A DNA stretch of 64,000 nt from JABFRG01 sp038210445. Lineage in GTDB: Bacteria > Myxococcota_A > Polyangia > Polyangiales > Polyangiaceae. Position 1 is the first letter of the stretch. Each line of letters opens with the position of its first letter. Location of the stretch: assembly GCA_038210445.1 (NCBI GenBank), contig JBBQWQ010000013.1:1-64000 (forward strand), read 5' to 3'. The translations under genes and the position numbers were made by a program. The notes below the pieces were generated by a model. The model was not told the origin of the DNA, did not search any database, and saw nothing but the letters and a program-made list of their open reading frames with translations. This document shows, piece after piece, positions 54,896 through 63,861 of the stretch.

Positions 54896-55479
54896 GCCGC
54901 TGGACCCCGCTCGTCTTGGTCGCGCTGGTGGCCTGTTCGAAGAACGAGAACACCACGGTGCCCCAGGCGCCCGCCACCACCATCACGGCCGAGCCCTCCC
55001 ACCCGGCTCCGCTCGGGTCCATGCCCATCACGCCCACCACCCTGACCGGCGCGCAAACGCCGCCAACGGGCACAGGAACGCCGGCCCCCACCGCGGCCAA
55101 GCTGCGCCTCGTCGAGCCCCCGGAAGAGGGCGACGTGCTCACCATCGTCCGCGCCCAGCGTGTGAAGGCCGTGGAGGAGAAGCGCATCTTCGTGGTGTAC
55201 ATCGGAGCGCCCTGGTGCCCGCCCTGCGTGCGCTTTCACGACGCCATCAAGTCTCACGAGCTCGACGAAAAACTTGCAAACTACACCATCATGCAGTTCG
55301 ACCTCGATCGCGACGGTCAGCGCCTTTTGGCGGCAGGATACGGGTCGAAGTTCATTCCGTACTTCGTGCTTCCGGGGCCCGACGGCAAGAAGTCGCAGGC
55401 CTTCGAGGTGAAGATCCTCAAGAAGGAAGAGGCGCTCCGCGAGGTGGTCGACGGCCTGCTAAAATGGAACGGCAAGTGA
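54892..55479 (+). CDS. Thioredoxin-like lipoprotein
   Basis: 195 residues; ATG 54892 overlaps the cytochrome stop. The lipobox is LVALVAC, followed by a Pro/Thr-rich linker to ~85. The thioredoxin fold has the active site IGAPWCPPCVRFHDAI (CPPC) and the cis-Pro region KFIPYFVLPGPDG. It is probably a periplasmic thiol reductase or oxidase that may serve heme attachment in the adjacent tetraheme cytochrome (CcmG-like role, inferred from the gene pair). The end overlaps the convergent kinase gene by 21 bp. Confidence 0.88.
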   Translation: MSRWTPLVLVALVACSKNENTTVPQAPATTITAEPSHPAPLGSMPITPTTLTGAQTPPTGTGTPAPTAAKLRLVEPPEEGDVLTIVRAQRVKAVEEKRIFVVYIGAPWCPPCVRFHDAIKSHELDEKLANYTIMQFDLDRDGQRLLAAGYGSKFIPYFVLPGPDGKKSQAFEVKILKKEEALREVVDGLLKWNGK

Positions 55480-56733
55480 CGGCGCCGGCGGCGCGCTAGC
55501 GGTCGGAGCGGGCGCGACGGCGTCGGGAGCCTGCGCGTCTACCGGTGCTTCGGGCGCCTGCGCTTCACTACCGAGGGTGGGGAGGGGGCCTACCGCGGTG
55601 GCGGTCATGATCGGCGCGGTCATCACTGCCCGGGGGTGACTCGGCGCAGCACTCGGCGCGCCGCGCACCGTGGCCTCGGCGTCGACGCCGGCATCGGCCG
55701 CCGACTTTCGTTGCTGCTCGCGCCGGAACAGGAACAGTGCGGCGAGCACGACGAGGGCGAGACCCACGATGATGTTCTGGGTGCGGCGCATTGATGTGCG
55801 TCCGGCGGCCTCGGTGGTTGCGTCGGGCTCGTCGCTCACTTGGGGCGGCGGGGGCGTGCTCACGCGCACGTTGGTCGGCTGCGAGGCTCGCGGCGAGCCG
55901 GAGAGTGAGAATCGCTGCGAAGCGACGCCGCCGAGCGTCTCGATGACGGCGTCCACGGCGTCGCCCAAATCGCGGCAGGTCGGGAAGCGCTCCTCCGGGC
56001 GCGGGGAGCGGCCACGTCGCAAGATGAGGGTGAGCCGCTGGGCTAGCGCGTCGTCGCAATCGGGGATTCCCAGGTCGGGCAGATAGCCGTCGTCCGTGGT
56101 GGCTGGCCGCTCGCCGGTCAGCGCCTCCACCAGCGTGGTGGCCATCGAGTACTGGTCGTTGCGTGCAGTATACACGCCAAGCGAGAGCGCCTCGGGCGAG
56201 GTGTAGGCCGGTGGGCCCATGTCGAGGTGCGCCTGCGGTTCGGTGGAGTCGGAAATGCGCGCAATGCCGAAGTCGGTGATCTTGGTTCCGAAGCGCCCGA
56301 GCAGGATGTTCTCGGGCTTGATGTCACGATGCAAGATGCCCGACTCATGGGCGAAGGCGAGAGCGCTCCCCAGCTCCAGGGCCAGGCGCGCCACCTCGTC
56401 GAGGGGCAGCGGCTCGCGCTCCAGGCGCTGGCGCAACGAGGGGCCGCGCACATACTCGAACACCAGGTACACGCCCACCTGCGGGTCTTCGCCCATGTCG
56501 TGGAGCGCCGCGACGTTGGGGTGGGCCATGGCGGCGGCGGCCCGCGCCTCGTGCTTCAGCCGGTCGGCGAGCGCTCGCTTGGCGTCCTCGGCCATGGCCA
56601 GGTCGGGCCGGATGATCTTCACCGCCACGTCGCGCGCCAGCTCGGTGTCGAACGCCCGGTACACTCGGCCGAGCGCACCTTCGCCCAGCACCTCTTTCAT
56701 CTCGTAGCGACCGATGGTCTTCGGTGCCACCAT
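55459..56733 (-). CDS. Membrane Ser/Thr protein kinase (PknB-type)
   Basis: 424 residues. The kinase domain (1-~270) has the glycine loop GEGALGRVYRAF, Lys39 (VAVKII), the catalytic HRDIKPEN, the magnesium DFG and an activation segment ending PPAYTSPEAL. One transmembrane helix (NIIVGLALVVLAALFLF) follows a Pro-rich linker, and the short extracytoplasmic tail is Ala/Pro-rich without PASTA repeats. Substrates are unknown. It is 3 bp behind the OppF-type ATPase gene on the same strand, so perhaps co-transcribed. Confidence 0.92.
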   Translation of the reverse strand: MVAPKTIGRYEMKEVLGEGALGRVYRAFDTELARDVAVKIIRPDLAMAEDAKRALADRLKHEARAAAAMAHPNVAALHDMGEDPQVGVYLVFEYVRGPSLRQRLEREPLPLDEVARLALELGSALAFAHESGILHRDIKPENILLGRFGTKITDFGIARISDSTEPQAHLDMGPPAYTSPEALSLGVYTARNDQYSMATTLVEALTGERPATTDDGYLPDLGIPDCDDALAQRLTLILRRGRSPRPEERFPTCRDLGDAVDAVIETLGGVASQRFSLSGSPRASQPTNVRVSTPPPPQVSDEPDATTEAAGRTSMRRTQNIIVGLALVVLAALFLFRREQQRKSAADAGVDAEATVRGAPSAAPSHPRAVMTAPIMTATAVGPLPTLGSEAQAPEAPVDAQAPDAVAPAPTASAPPAPSLAVPF

Positions 56734-56736
56734 GGG

Positions 56737-57810
56737 TCAGCCGGTGTGCGGGGCGTAGCACGCCACCTTGTGACCGGAGCCGGGAACCAGCTCCGCCAGC
56801 TCCGGCGTTGTCTTGTCGCACTTGTCCGGGATCATTCGCGGACAGCGCGGGTGAAAAGAGCAGCCAGAGGGCGGCGCCAGCGGCGACGGCGTGTCGCCCT
56901 CGAGCAAAATGCGAAGGCGCTTTTTCTGCGGATCGGGCGAGGGCACCGCGCCCATGAGGGCCCGGGTGTATGGGTGCATGGCGCCGTCGTAGAGCGCCTC
57001 TACCGGTCCTTGCTCGACGATGTGCCCGAGGTACATCACGGCGACCCGGTGGCTCATGTGCTCGACGATGCGGAGATCGTGCGAGATGAAGAGGTAGGCC
57101 ACGCCCAGCTCTTCTTGCAAGTCCGAGAGCAGGTTCACGATCTGCGCCTGGATTGACACGTCGAGCGCGCTCACCGGTTCGTCGCACACGATGAACTCGG
57201 GTTTCACCGCCAGCGCCCGCGCGATGCCGATGCGCTGCCGTTGCCCGCCGGAGAACTCGTGGGGGTAGCGATCCATCATCTCTGGGCGAAGGCCTACCTT
57301 GCGCAGCAGCTCGGCGATCATCTGCTGGGCGTCGCCCTTGGTCTCCGCCAGCTTGTGAATCTCGATGGGCTCGAGGAGCGCTTCGCGCACGGTCATGCGT
57401 GGGTTGAGGCTGGAGTATGGGTCCTGAAAGATGATCTGCATCTTGCGGCGAAGGGGCCGGAGCTCGCCGGCGCTGAGCGGCGTGATGTCGCGGCCGTCGT
57501 ACACCACGCGCCCGTAGGAAGGCTCGATGAGGCGGAGGAGCAGGCGGCCCAGGGTGCTCTTGCCGCACCCGCTCTCGCCCACCAGGCCCATGGTCTCGCC
57601 CCGGCGCACCCGCAGCGACACATTGTCGACGGCGCGAAGCGGCTCGGCGTTGCGCGACAGCCAGCCGCTGCGCACGCGGTAGTACTTGGTGAGGCGATCG
57701 GTCGCCACCAAGGTACGGCTCCGGGGCTTGCCGTCGGGGCCCGGCGCGTCGCTCAAGCGCGGCGGCGCGTCGCCGGGGCGGCCGGGCGGGGGCAGCAGGC
57801 TCTCGCTCAT
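56737..57810 (-). CDS. Oligopeptide/dipeptide ABC transporter ATPase (OppF/DppF type)
   Basis: 357 residues. Walker A is GLVGESGCGKST, the signature is FSGGQRQRIGIARAL, Walker B is FIVCDEPVSALDVS, and the switch His is ISHD. The C-terminal OppD/OppF extension ends with a Cys cluster (CSFHPRCPRMIPDKC), a type that binds an iron-sulfur cluster in some homologs. It energises peptide or nickel import with the OppD-like partner. No permease or binding-protein gene is adjacent in this window. The start overlaps the partner's stop by 4 bp. Confidence 0.92.
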   Translation of the reverse strand: MSESLLPPPGRPGDAPPRLSDAPGPDGKPRSRTLVATDRLTKYYRVRSGWLSRNAEPLRAVDNVSLRVRRGETMGLVGESGCGKSTLGRLLLRLIEPSYGRVVYDGRDITPLSAGELRPLRRKMQIIFQDPYSSLNPRMTVREALLEPIEIHKLAETKGDAQQMIAELLRKVGLRPEMMDRYPHEFSGGQRQRIGIARALAVKPEFIVCDEPVSALDVSIQAQIVNLLSDLQEELGVAYLFISHDLRIVEHMSHRVAVMYLGHIVEQGPVEALYDGAMHPYTRALMGAVPSPDPQKKRLRILLEGDTPSPLAPPSGCSFHPRCPRMIPDKCDKTTPELAELVPGSGHKVACYAPHTG

Positions 57811-58826
57811 GCGGCTTCGCCTCCGTCGAGCGGCAGCGCGCCCACTTCAGCGGCGCGGATGCAGCGCACCAGGTGATCGTCGCCCCGCGACTCGAGCGGG
57901 GGAACTGCCGCGGCGCAGGCTTCGATGGCGAAGCTGCAGCGGTCGTGGAAACGGCAGCCGCCGGGCAGGTGGCGAAGATCCGGCACCATGCCCTCGATGA
58001 CCGGAAGGCGAGGGCGCTTCTCCCCGGGAGCGGCCCGCTTGGCGCGAGCCGGGAGGCTGGCCATGAGGCCGCGGGTGTAGGGGTGCATGGGGCGCCGGAA
58101 GAGATCGCCCACCGTGGCGTGCTCCACGATTTGCCCAGCGTACATCACCGCCACCTTGTGCGTGTACTCTGCAACTACCGAGAGATCGTGGGTGATGAGC
58201 AGCACCGCCATGCCCAGCTCCCGCTGCAGGCGCGCGATGAGGTCGAGAATCTGCGCCTGGATGGTGACGTCGAGGGCGGTGGTGGGCTCGTCGGCGATGA
58301 GCACCTTGGGCTCGCACGCCAGCGCCATGGCGATCATCACCCGCTGCCGCATGCCGCCCGAGAGCTGGTGGGGGTAGGTGTCGACGTTGGAGCTGGGGGA
58401 GGGGATGCCCACCTTGCGCAGCAGATCGATGGCGCGGGCGCGGGCGTCTTGCTTGGTGGTGTCGCGGTGCAGGCGAATCGCTTCGACGATCTGCGCGCCC
58501 ACCGTGTAGACCGGGTTCAAGCTGGTCATGGGTTCCTGGAAGATCATCGAGATGTCGTCGCCCCGCACCTTGCGCATCTCGCGCTCCGGCAGGGTGAAGA
58601 GATCGCGATCGCGGAACACGACCTTGCCTTGCTCGTAGCGGCCCGGCGGCGTCGGGATGAGGCGCAAGATAGAGAGCGCGGTGACGCTCTTGCCGCAGCC
58701 GCTCTCGCCCACCAGGCCCAGCGTTTGCCCCTCGTCGAGCTCGAAAGACACATGGTCCACCGCGCGCACGGTGCCGGATTCCGTGTGAAAGCTGGTGACG
58801 AGATCGGAGACCGCGAGGAGCGCCAT
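57807..58826 (-). CDS. Oligopeptide/dipeptide ABC transporter ATPase (OppD/DppD type)
   Basis: 339 residues. Walker A is GLVGESGCGKSV, the signature is LSGGMRQRVMIAMAL, Walker B is VLIADEPTTALDVT, and the His switch is ITHDLSVVAEY. The C-terminal Cys motif (GCRFHDRCSFAIEAC) matches the OppD/DppD iron-sulfur segment. It pairs with the OppF-type subunit as heterodimeric motor. The missing membrane and substrate-binding genes probably lie elsewhere. Confidence 0.92.
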   Translation of the reverse strand: MALLAVSDLVTSFHTESGTVRAVDHVSFELDEGQTLGLVGESGCGKSVTALSILRLIPTPPGRYEQGKVVFRDRDLFTLPEREMRKVRGDDISMIFQEPMTSLNPVYTVGAQIVEAIRLHRDTTKQDARARAIDLLRKVGIPSPSSNVDTYPHQLSGGMRQRVMIAMALACEPKVLIADEPTTALDVTIQAQILDLIARLQRELGMAVLLITHDLSVVAEYTHKVAVMYAGQIVEHATVGDLFRRPMHPYTRGLMASLPARAKRAAPGEKRPRLPVIEGMVPDLRHLPGGCRFHDRCSFAIEACAAAVPPLESRGDDHLVRCIRAAEVGALPLDGGEAA

Positions 58827-58951
58827 GGTCAGCGCCCACGCTAGCCCGGATTGCGTGGGAGCGGGAAGTCGAACGCCAGGGGCGCGGCCAAAAGAGGGCT
58901 CTCGACCGCTTGATGCGTGAACCCCAAAGGGTGGTAGCGTGAGCTGCCCTC

Positions 58952-59680
58952 ATGCGCTTCGCGCCACCCCCTCTCGCCGTCGCTCTGGCCATCGCCATGG
59001 CCCTCTCGACCGGCTGCCGCACGCGCACTGCCCTGTGCGAGCGAGCCGCCGAGTGCGGGAGCGCGCGAACGTGCGTCGCGGGCCGTTGCCACCCGTTGCC
59101 GCCGCCACCGGGAGCGCCCTCCACGAGCGCGCAACCCGAGGCGCTGGTGAACCGCGCCACGCGGGTGGTGCTCCAGCCGCTCGACCGCGAAACGTACGGG
59201 CCGGGCTCCGGGAGCGAGCTCTCGCTCGGCCGCGAGGGCGCGCTGCTGGTGCGCTTCGGTGTGCCGCAAGGGCTGCGCGGCCATGTGGTCGAGGCGTACG
59301 TAGTGCTCCGCCGCACCCGTCGTCCTACCGACTCGTCCGTCTCCCTACATGCCGGGCGATATTCGACTCCGCCCGAACGATGGCCGACGAGTCCCTCGGC
59401 GTCGCCGCGGCCGGAAACAGCTGCTGGCGCCATCACGCACGTGGATCGTCAGTCCCCCAGTTTGGTGCGGGTCGACGTTCACACCTTGGTCGACGAAGCG
59501 ATTCTCGCCAGTGTGCAAAAAACCGCCAAAATCGCCGAGGAAAACAAACGTTCCGTGGTGCCGGCAGATGATCTGGTGCTGGCGGTCGCGGGCGTGTGCG
59601 ACGACCCCGACGGCGAGGGAATGGCGTTTGCAGCACTGTCGAGCGATGGTCCGGTCCTCGAAATCTACTTGCGTGAGTGA
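58952..59680 (+). CDS. Cys-rich lipoprotein with DNRLRE-like domain
   Basis: 242 residues. The signal peptide ends in LSTGC (lipobox). It is followed by a Cys knot-like segment (CERAAECGSARTCVAGRC), then a Pro linker. The remaining ~190 residues look like a beta-sandwich with LLVRFGVPQGLRGHVVEAYVV, as in DNRLRE domains of deltaproteobacterial surface proteins. A Cys (GVCDDPDGEG) in the last third may be paired. Probably surface located; the function is unknown. Confidence 0.75.
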   Translation: MRFAPPPLAVALAIAMALSTGCRTRTALCERAAECGSARTCVAGRCHPLPPPPGAPSTSAQPEALVNRATRVVLQPLDRETYGPGSGSELSLGREGALLVRFGVPQGLRGHVVEAYVVLRRTRRPTDSSVSLHAGRYSTPPERWPTSPSASPRPETAAGAITHVDRQSPSLVRVDVHTLVDEAILASVQKTAKIAEENKRSVVPADDLVLAVAGVCDDPDGEGMAFAALSSDGPVLEIYLRE

Positions 59681-59816
59681 CCCGGGCCAGCGAATTTGTT
59701 CTACGTTTTTTGGTGAATAGAAGCGAACCCCCGCCGTCGAACGACCAGGTCCTTCTCGCGCTGGACGATACAGCCGAGAGAGTTGGTCAACGCGGTGTGG
59801 ACGCCACTTGATGCCC

Positions 59817-59832
59817 GGCGGGTAAGCCCGCC
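59817..59832 (+). promoter_or_regulatory. Hairpin just upstream of the ribosome binding site
   Basis: GGCGGG (59817-59822), a TAAG loop and CCCGCC (59827-59832) make a perfect 6-bp GC stem. It ends 7 nt before AAGGAG (59840-59845), which is 6 nt from the ATG at 59852. In this position it could stabilise the mRNA or limit translation. The rest of 59681-59816 has no gene I can support. Confidence 0.4.
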
Positions 59833-59851
59833 TCAATCGAAGGAGTGAACG

Positions 59852-60166
59852 ATGCGAGTGTCGAAGACTGTTGGAACTGTCATTGCGTCTGCCGTTGCTA
59901 TCGCTGCCGTTACCTTCAGCGCTCCATCCCGCGCCGGTGACGAGTCGCTCGTGTCCGTGAGCTGCGCAGGTGGCGCCGTCACTGCCAGCGCGGCCGCCCC
60001 CTGGCACACCAACGCAGCCGCTCCTTGGAAGTGGGACAAGGGCGACAAGGTCTCGGTCGACGATCACGCTGCCAAGTTCAAGGGCGGCAAGTGCGAGGGC
60101 ACCATCAAGGCCTTCATCTGCAACGGCGATCAGTGCAAGGGCCCCATCGCCGTCACGGTCAAGTAG
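59852..60166 (+). CDS. Small secreted protein, unknown
   Basis: 104 residues. AAGGAG precedes the ATG. The signal peptide ends in PSRA (~residue 28). The mature ~75 residues contain three Cys (VSCAGG, GKCEGT, ICNGDQC has one each side) and a beta-sheet pattern (GDKVSVDDHAAKFKGGK). Strong ribosome site, leader hairpin and its own intrinsic terminator suggest an abundant, separately transcribed small protein. Family not recognised. Confidence 0.75.
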   Translation: MRVSKTVGTVIASAVAIAAVTFSAPSRAGDESLVSVSCAGGAVTASAAAPWHTNAAAPWKWDKGDKVSVDDHAAKFKGGKCEGTIKAFICNGDQCKGPIAVTVK

Positions 60167-60195
60167 CTCTCAAGCTTCTCCGAATATCCACGAGA

Positions 60196-60227
60196 AAGGG
60201 TGTGCGGCTCGCCGCGCACCCTTTTTT
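60196..60227 (+). terminator. Rho-independent terminator
   Basis: AAGGGTGTGCG (60196-60206) pairs with CGCGCACCCTT (60213-60223), 11 bp with a single G-U wobble, a 6-nt loop, then six T (60222-60227). It ends the 59852-60166 gene, and lies only 23 bp before the prkA start, so prkA must use its own promoter inside or just after the hairpin, or rely on read-through. Confidence 0.85.
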
Positions 60228-60249
60228 GCGTCTGTGATACCGTTGCCGC

Positions 60250-62481
60250 ATGACCGCCGACATCGGGAAAGAGATCGCCAAGATTGCGGAGGGGGTGGAG
60301 AAGCGCTTTCAGGAGGGGCAGCGCGTTCTCTCCTTCGCCGAGTACCTGGACGTGTTCTCCAAGGACCCGGTGCGCTACTCCCGCGATGCGAGCCGCTATG
60401 TGCGCGACGCCTTCGATCACTACGGCACGCGCTCGGTGAAGTACCCGTGGGGCACCTTTACCCGGTGGAACCTCTTCGACCTTCCTTGGGAGGCCAAGGG
60501 ATCGCGCGGCATGGTGGTCTCTCAGGAGCACGTGCAGGAGGAGATCTACCGGGCGCTCTCCAACTTCGTGCGCGAGGGGCGGCCCAATCGCCTGGTGCTC
60601 CTTCACGGGCCCAACGGCTCCGCCAAGAGCACGCTGGTGGGTGCCATCTTGCGCGCGCTCGAGGACTACGCCACCAAAGACGAAGGTGCACTCTACAACT
60701 TCAACTGGGTCTTTCCCTCGAACGACACGGTCAAGGGAGCATTGGGCTTCGCCGGTCGCTCCGGTGGCCACGCGGTCTCCTCGTACGCGCACCTCACCGA
60801 CGATCAGATTGACGCCAAGCTCATCGTCGAGGTTCGCGACCATCCACTCTTTTTGATTCCGGTTCGCGAGCGAAAGCGGCTCTTCGAGAACCTGGAGGTG
60901 AGCGAGCCTCTCAACGATTGGATCATGCGCGGCGAGCTCTCGCACAAGAGCCAGCAGATCTTCGAGGCGCTCTTGGCCAACTACAAGGGCTCCTACGCCG
61001 ACGTGCTCCGGCACGTGCAGGTGGAGCGATACTTCATTTCGCAGCGCTACCGCGTGGGCGCGGTGACCATCGGCCCACAGATGAGCGTCGACGCCGGCGA
61101 GCGGCAGATTACCGCCGACCGATCGCTGGGCGCGCTGCCCGCTTCGCTTCAAGCGCTCTCGCTCTACGAGGCCAAGGGCGAGCTCATCGACGCCGCCGGC
61201 GGCGTGCTCGAGTTCAGCGACTTGCTCAAGCGCCCGCTCGACGCCTTCAAGTACCTGCAGCTCAGCGTCGAGACCGGAGAGGTGTCGCTCACCCAGCAGA
61301 ACGTGCAGCTCAACTGCGTCATGATGGGCAGCGCCAACGAGCTCCACCTCGATGCCTTCCGCGAGCACCCAGAGTTCCCCAGCTTCCGCGGTCGCCTGGA
61401 GCCGATTCGTACCCCCTACCTGCGCAGCTATGCCCACGAGCAGTCGATCTACGACTCGCTGGTGATTCCCCACGTTCGCCGGCACGTTGCCCCGCATGCC
61501 ACGCGCACCGCGGCCATGTTCGCGGTGCTCACCCGCATGCGCAAGCCCGACCAAGAGCGGTTCTCCGGTGAGGTCGCCAAAATCGTCGGCGAGCTCTCGG
61601 CGCTGGAAAAGATGGAGCTGTACACCACAGGCATTCCGCCGGAGCAGCTGGATCACGACGCCAAGAAGCATCTGGTCGCGCACATCGAAGAGGTGTGGAA
61701 TGAGAGCGACTCGTATCCGGTATACGAAGGCCGTATCGGCGCCAGCCCCCGGGAGATGCGCGTGCTCCTTTTGGATGCGGCGCAGTCGCCGGCCTACGAG
61801 TGCCTGAGCCCGCTGGCGGTGCTCGAGGAGATCGAGCAGCTGTGCGAGCGCACCTCGGAGTTCGAGTGGCTGCAGCAGGAGAAGCTTCCGGGCGGGTATC
61901 ACGACGTGGCGCTCTTCCAGCGCGAGCTGTTGAACAAGCTGCTCCTCACCTGGGAGTCGGAGATGTACTCGGCCAGCGGCCTGGTCGACGAGGAACGCTA
62001 CGCTGCCCTGTTCGAGCGCTACGTGCAGCACGTGAGCGTGTGGGTGAAGAAGGAGCGCATTCGCAACAAGCTCACCGGTGAGTACGAGGAGCCAGACGAG
62101 AACACGATGCGCGAGGTCGAGGGTCTCCTCGACGTGAAGGGCGACAAGGACGAGTACCGCAAGCAGATGATCAGCAACATCGCCGCCTGGGCCATCGATC
62201 ACCCGGGCGAGAAGGTCGAGAGCACGGTGGTGTTCCCGGCGGCAGTGGCCAAGATGAAGGCGGCCATCTTCGGCACCCGTCGCGGCACCGTGGCCGAGGT
62301 CACCCGCGATCTCGTCATCCTGCTCCGAGAAGAGGGCCGCAGCCTCGACCCGCAGCGCAAGAAGAACGCCGAGGAGGCGCTCACGCGCTTGAAAGAGCGC
62401 TACGGCTACGCCGACTCGTCGGCCGCCGACATGGCCAGCGTGCTGCTGCGCAAGCGCTTCTCCGACCTCGTGACGAGCTGA
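60250..62481 (+). CDS. prkA: PrkA family serine protein kinase/AAA+ protein
   Basis: 743 residues, full length for PrkA (YeaG). The AAA-like domain has GPNGSAKST (residues 120-128), the typical PrkA A-motif. Other family segments include VKYPWGTFTRWNLFDLPWE and VMMGSANELHLDAF. The C-terminal part is the PrkA kinase-like domain, ending DMASVLLRKRFSDL. It acts with YeaH and SpoVR in nutrient-stress signalling; both are about 18-20 kb upstream in this window. PrkA has been described as kinase and, in Bacillus, as an AAA+ protease, so the activity is not certain. Confidence 0.95.
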   Translation: MTADIGKEIAKIAEGVEKRFQEGQRVLSFAEYLDVFSKDPVRYSRDASRYVRDAFDHYGTRSVKYPWGTFTRWNLFDLPWEAKGSRGMVVSQEHVQEEIYRALSNFVREGRPNRLVLLHGPNGSAKSTLVGAILRALEDYATKDEGALYNFNWVFPSNDTVKGALGFAGRSGGHAVSSYAHLTDDQIDAKLIVEVRDHPLFLIPVRERKRLFENLEVSEPLNDWIMRGELSHKSQQIFEALLANYKGSYADVLRHVQVERYFISQRYRVGAVTIGPQMSVDAGERQITADRSLGALPASLQALSLYEAKGELIDAAGGVLEFSDLLKRPLDAFKYLQLSVETGEVSLTQQNVQLNCVMMGSANELHLDAFREHPEFPSFRGRLEPIRTPYLRSYAHEQSIYDSLVIPHVRRHVAPHATRTAAMFAVLTRMRKPDQERFSGEVAKIVGELSALEKMELYTTGIPPEQLDHDAKKHLVAHIEEVWNESDSYPVYEGRIGASPREMRVLLLDAAQSPAYECLSPLAVLEEIEQLCERTSEFEWLQQEKLPGGYHDVALFQRELLNKLLLTWESEMYSASGLVDEERYAALFERYVQHVSVWVKKERIRNKLTGEYEEPDENTMREVEGLLDVKGDKDEYRKQMISNIAAWAIDHPGEKVESTVVFPAAVAKMKAAIFGTRRGTVAEVTRDLVILLREEGRSLDPQRKKNAEEALTRLKERYGYADSSAADMASVLLRKRFSDLVTS

Positions 62482-62488
62482 GAAGACC

Positions 62489-63025
62489 TCACCGGTACGG
62501 CCGCGTGCTCGACTCGAGCCTGCGCCGCGCCGTCTGCACGCCGAAAGTCTGGCGGTCCGACGGAAGCACGATGGGCCCGAGGTACAGGCTCGAGAGAATG
62601 GCGGCGAGGGCCAGCGCCAGGGCGTCGTCGTCGTCGTCGGACGCCACCACGAAGACCCGCGAAGCCCGCGCCGCGAGCTGCGTCATGCCGCCGAGACCCC
62701 CCGTTGCTTCCGCCACTCCGATTCGGTGGCGATCGCCATCGTGGAGCGGCCGCGAGAGCACCCAGCGCTTGCCGGGCGGCGCCACGTCGGGCGCCACCAC
62801 CACCAGCGCGGCGTCGGAAGCGTCGGTCTCCGCCGGCACTTGCGTCTTGGGAACCGTGAACCCTACACGCGTCGCCATGAAGCGGGCGCCTTGGCGGTCC
62901 CAGTCGGCCTCCGCCATCGACGCATCTGGCTTCTGCGCGAACACCAGGAAACCGTGGCCCGCGTGGTCCCAGGCGCCTCGGTAGAGGCCGCGCTCGTCGA
63001 AGGCTTCTTCGTCCACGGGTGCCAT
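62489..63025 (-). CDS. Hypothetical protein
   Basis: 178 residues. Beta/alpha mix (GHGFLVFAQKPD, GARFMATRVGFTVPKTQV, RVFVVASDDDDDALALALAA) ending in a short LPSDRQTFGVQ segment. No signal peptide, no motif that I can name; an Asp tract (DDDDD) lies near 130. It is convergent with prkA by 7 bp and divergent from tatD with the start regions touching. It is likely real, as its codon bias matches neighbours. Function unknown. Confidence 0.6.
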   Translation of the reverse strand: MAPVDEEAFDERGLYRGAWDHAGHGFLVFAQKPDASMAEADWDRQGARFMATRVGFTVPKTQVPAETDASDAALVVVAPDVAPPGKRWVLSRPLHDGDRHRIGVAEATGGLGGMTQLAARASRVFVVASDDDDDALALALAAILSSLYLGPIVLPSDRQTFGVQTARRRLESSTRPYR

Positions 63026-63039
63026 GGTACACCGACCCG

Positions 63040-63849
63040 GTGCTCATCGACACCCACTGCCACCTCGACCCCGAGTACCTGCCGGAAGGCCCGGATGCCG
63101 CGCTGGCGCGGGCGCACGCCGCCGGCGTTCATGGCTTCGTCGTCATCGGCGTCGGCCACTCGCTTGCCGCCGCGCACCAGGCGGTGGCGCTGGCGAACAG
63201 CCGCTCCGCCGACATCGCCGCCGCAGTGGGCGTTCACCCACACGACGCGAGCACCCTCGACGACGCCGCGTACGAGACGCTGGCTGCGCTGGCCGCCGAC
63301 ATGAACGTGGTGGCCGTCGGCGAGACCGGTCTCGACTTTCACTACGATCACTCTCCACGCGACGTGCAAAAGCTCGCGTTTGCGCGGCAAATTGCCCTGG
63401 CGCGGCGACTTCGCAAGCCCATCGTGGTGCACACCCGCGCCGCCGCCGCGGAGACGCTGGAGATTCTGAAAAGCGAAGGAGCGGCCGACGTGGGCGGCAT
63501 CATCCACTGCTTCAGTGAAGACCGCGCCTTCGCCAAAGAGGCGCTGGACCTGGGCTTCGACCTCTCGTTTTCCGGCATCGTGACGTTCAAGAGTGCAACC
63601 GCAGTGCACGACGTGGCTGCCTGGGCACCTTTGGAGCGCATTCTCGTGGAGACCGACAGCCCCTACCTCGCACCCGTACCTTTCCGCGGAAAGCCCTGCG
63701 AGCCGGCCTACGTCGTACACACCGCCGCGCGCATCGCGGCGCTTCGCGGGGTATCGCCCGAGGTGATCGCCGACGCGACCACCCGCAACGCTTGCCGCCG
63801 TTTCGGCCGCACCTTCGCGCCCCTTGGCGAAGGTCTGCCGGAGGCTTAG
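63040..63849 (+). CDS. tatD: TatD family metal-dependent DNase
   Basis: 269 residues from GTG 63040, chosen because it opens the family start MLIDTHCHLD; GTG 63019 is an alternative that would overlap the divergent gene. Metal ligands of the TIM-barrel hydrolase are clear: THCHL, GVHPHDAS, GETGLDFHYD, VHTRAA, HCFS and ETDSPYLAP. TatD enzymes are 3'-5' DNases/RNases in DNA repair and have no role in Tat transport. The last 12 residues extend slightly past the normal end. A TonB-like gene follows 12 bp later. Confidence 0.92.
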   Translation: MLIDTHCHLDPEYLPEGPDAALARAHAAGVHGFVVIGVGHSLAAAHQAVALANSRSADIAAAVGVHPHDASTLDDAAYETLAALAADMNVVAVGETGLDFHYDHSPRDVQKLAFARQIALARRLRKPIVVHTRAAAAETLEILKSEGAADVGGIIHCFSEDRAFAKEALDLGFDLSFSGIVTFKSATAVHDVAAWAPLERILVETDSPYLAPVPFRGKPCEPAYVVHTAARIAALRGVSPEVIADATTRNACRRFGRTFAPLGEGLPEA

Positions 63850-63861
63850 GATCGAAGAACC

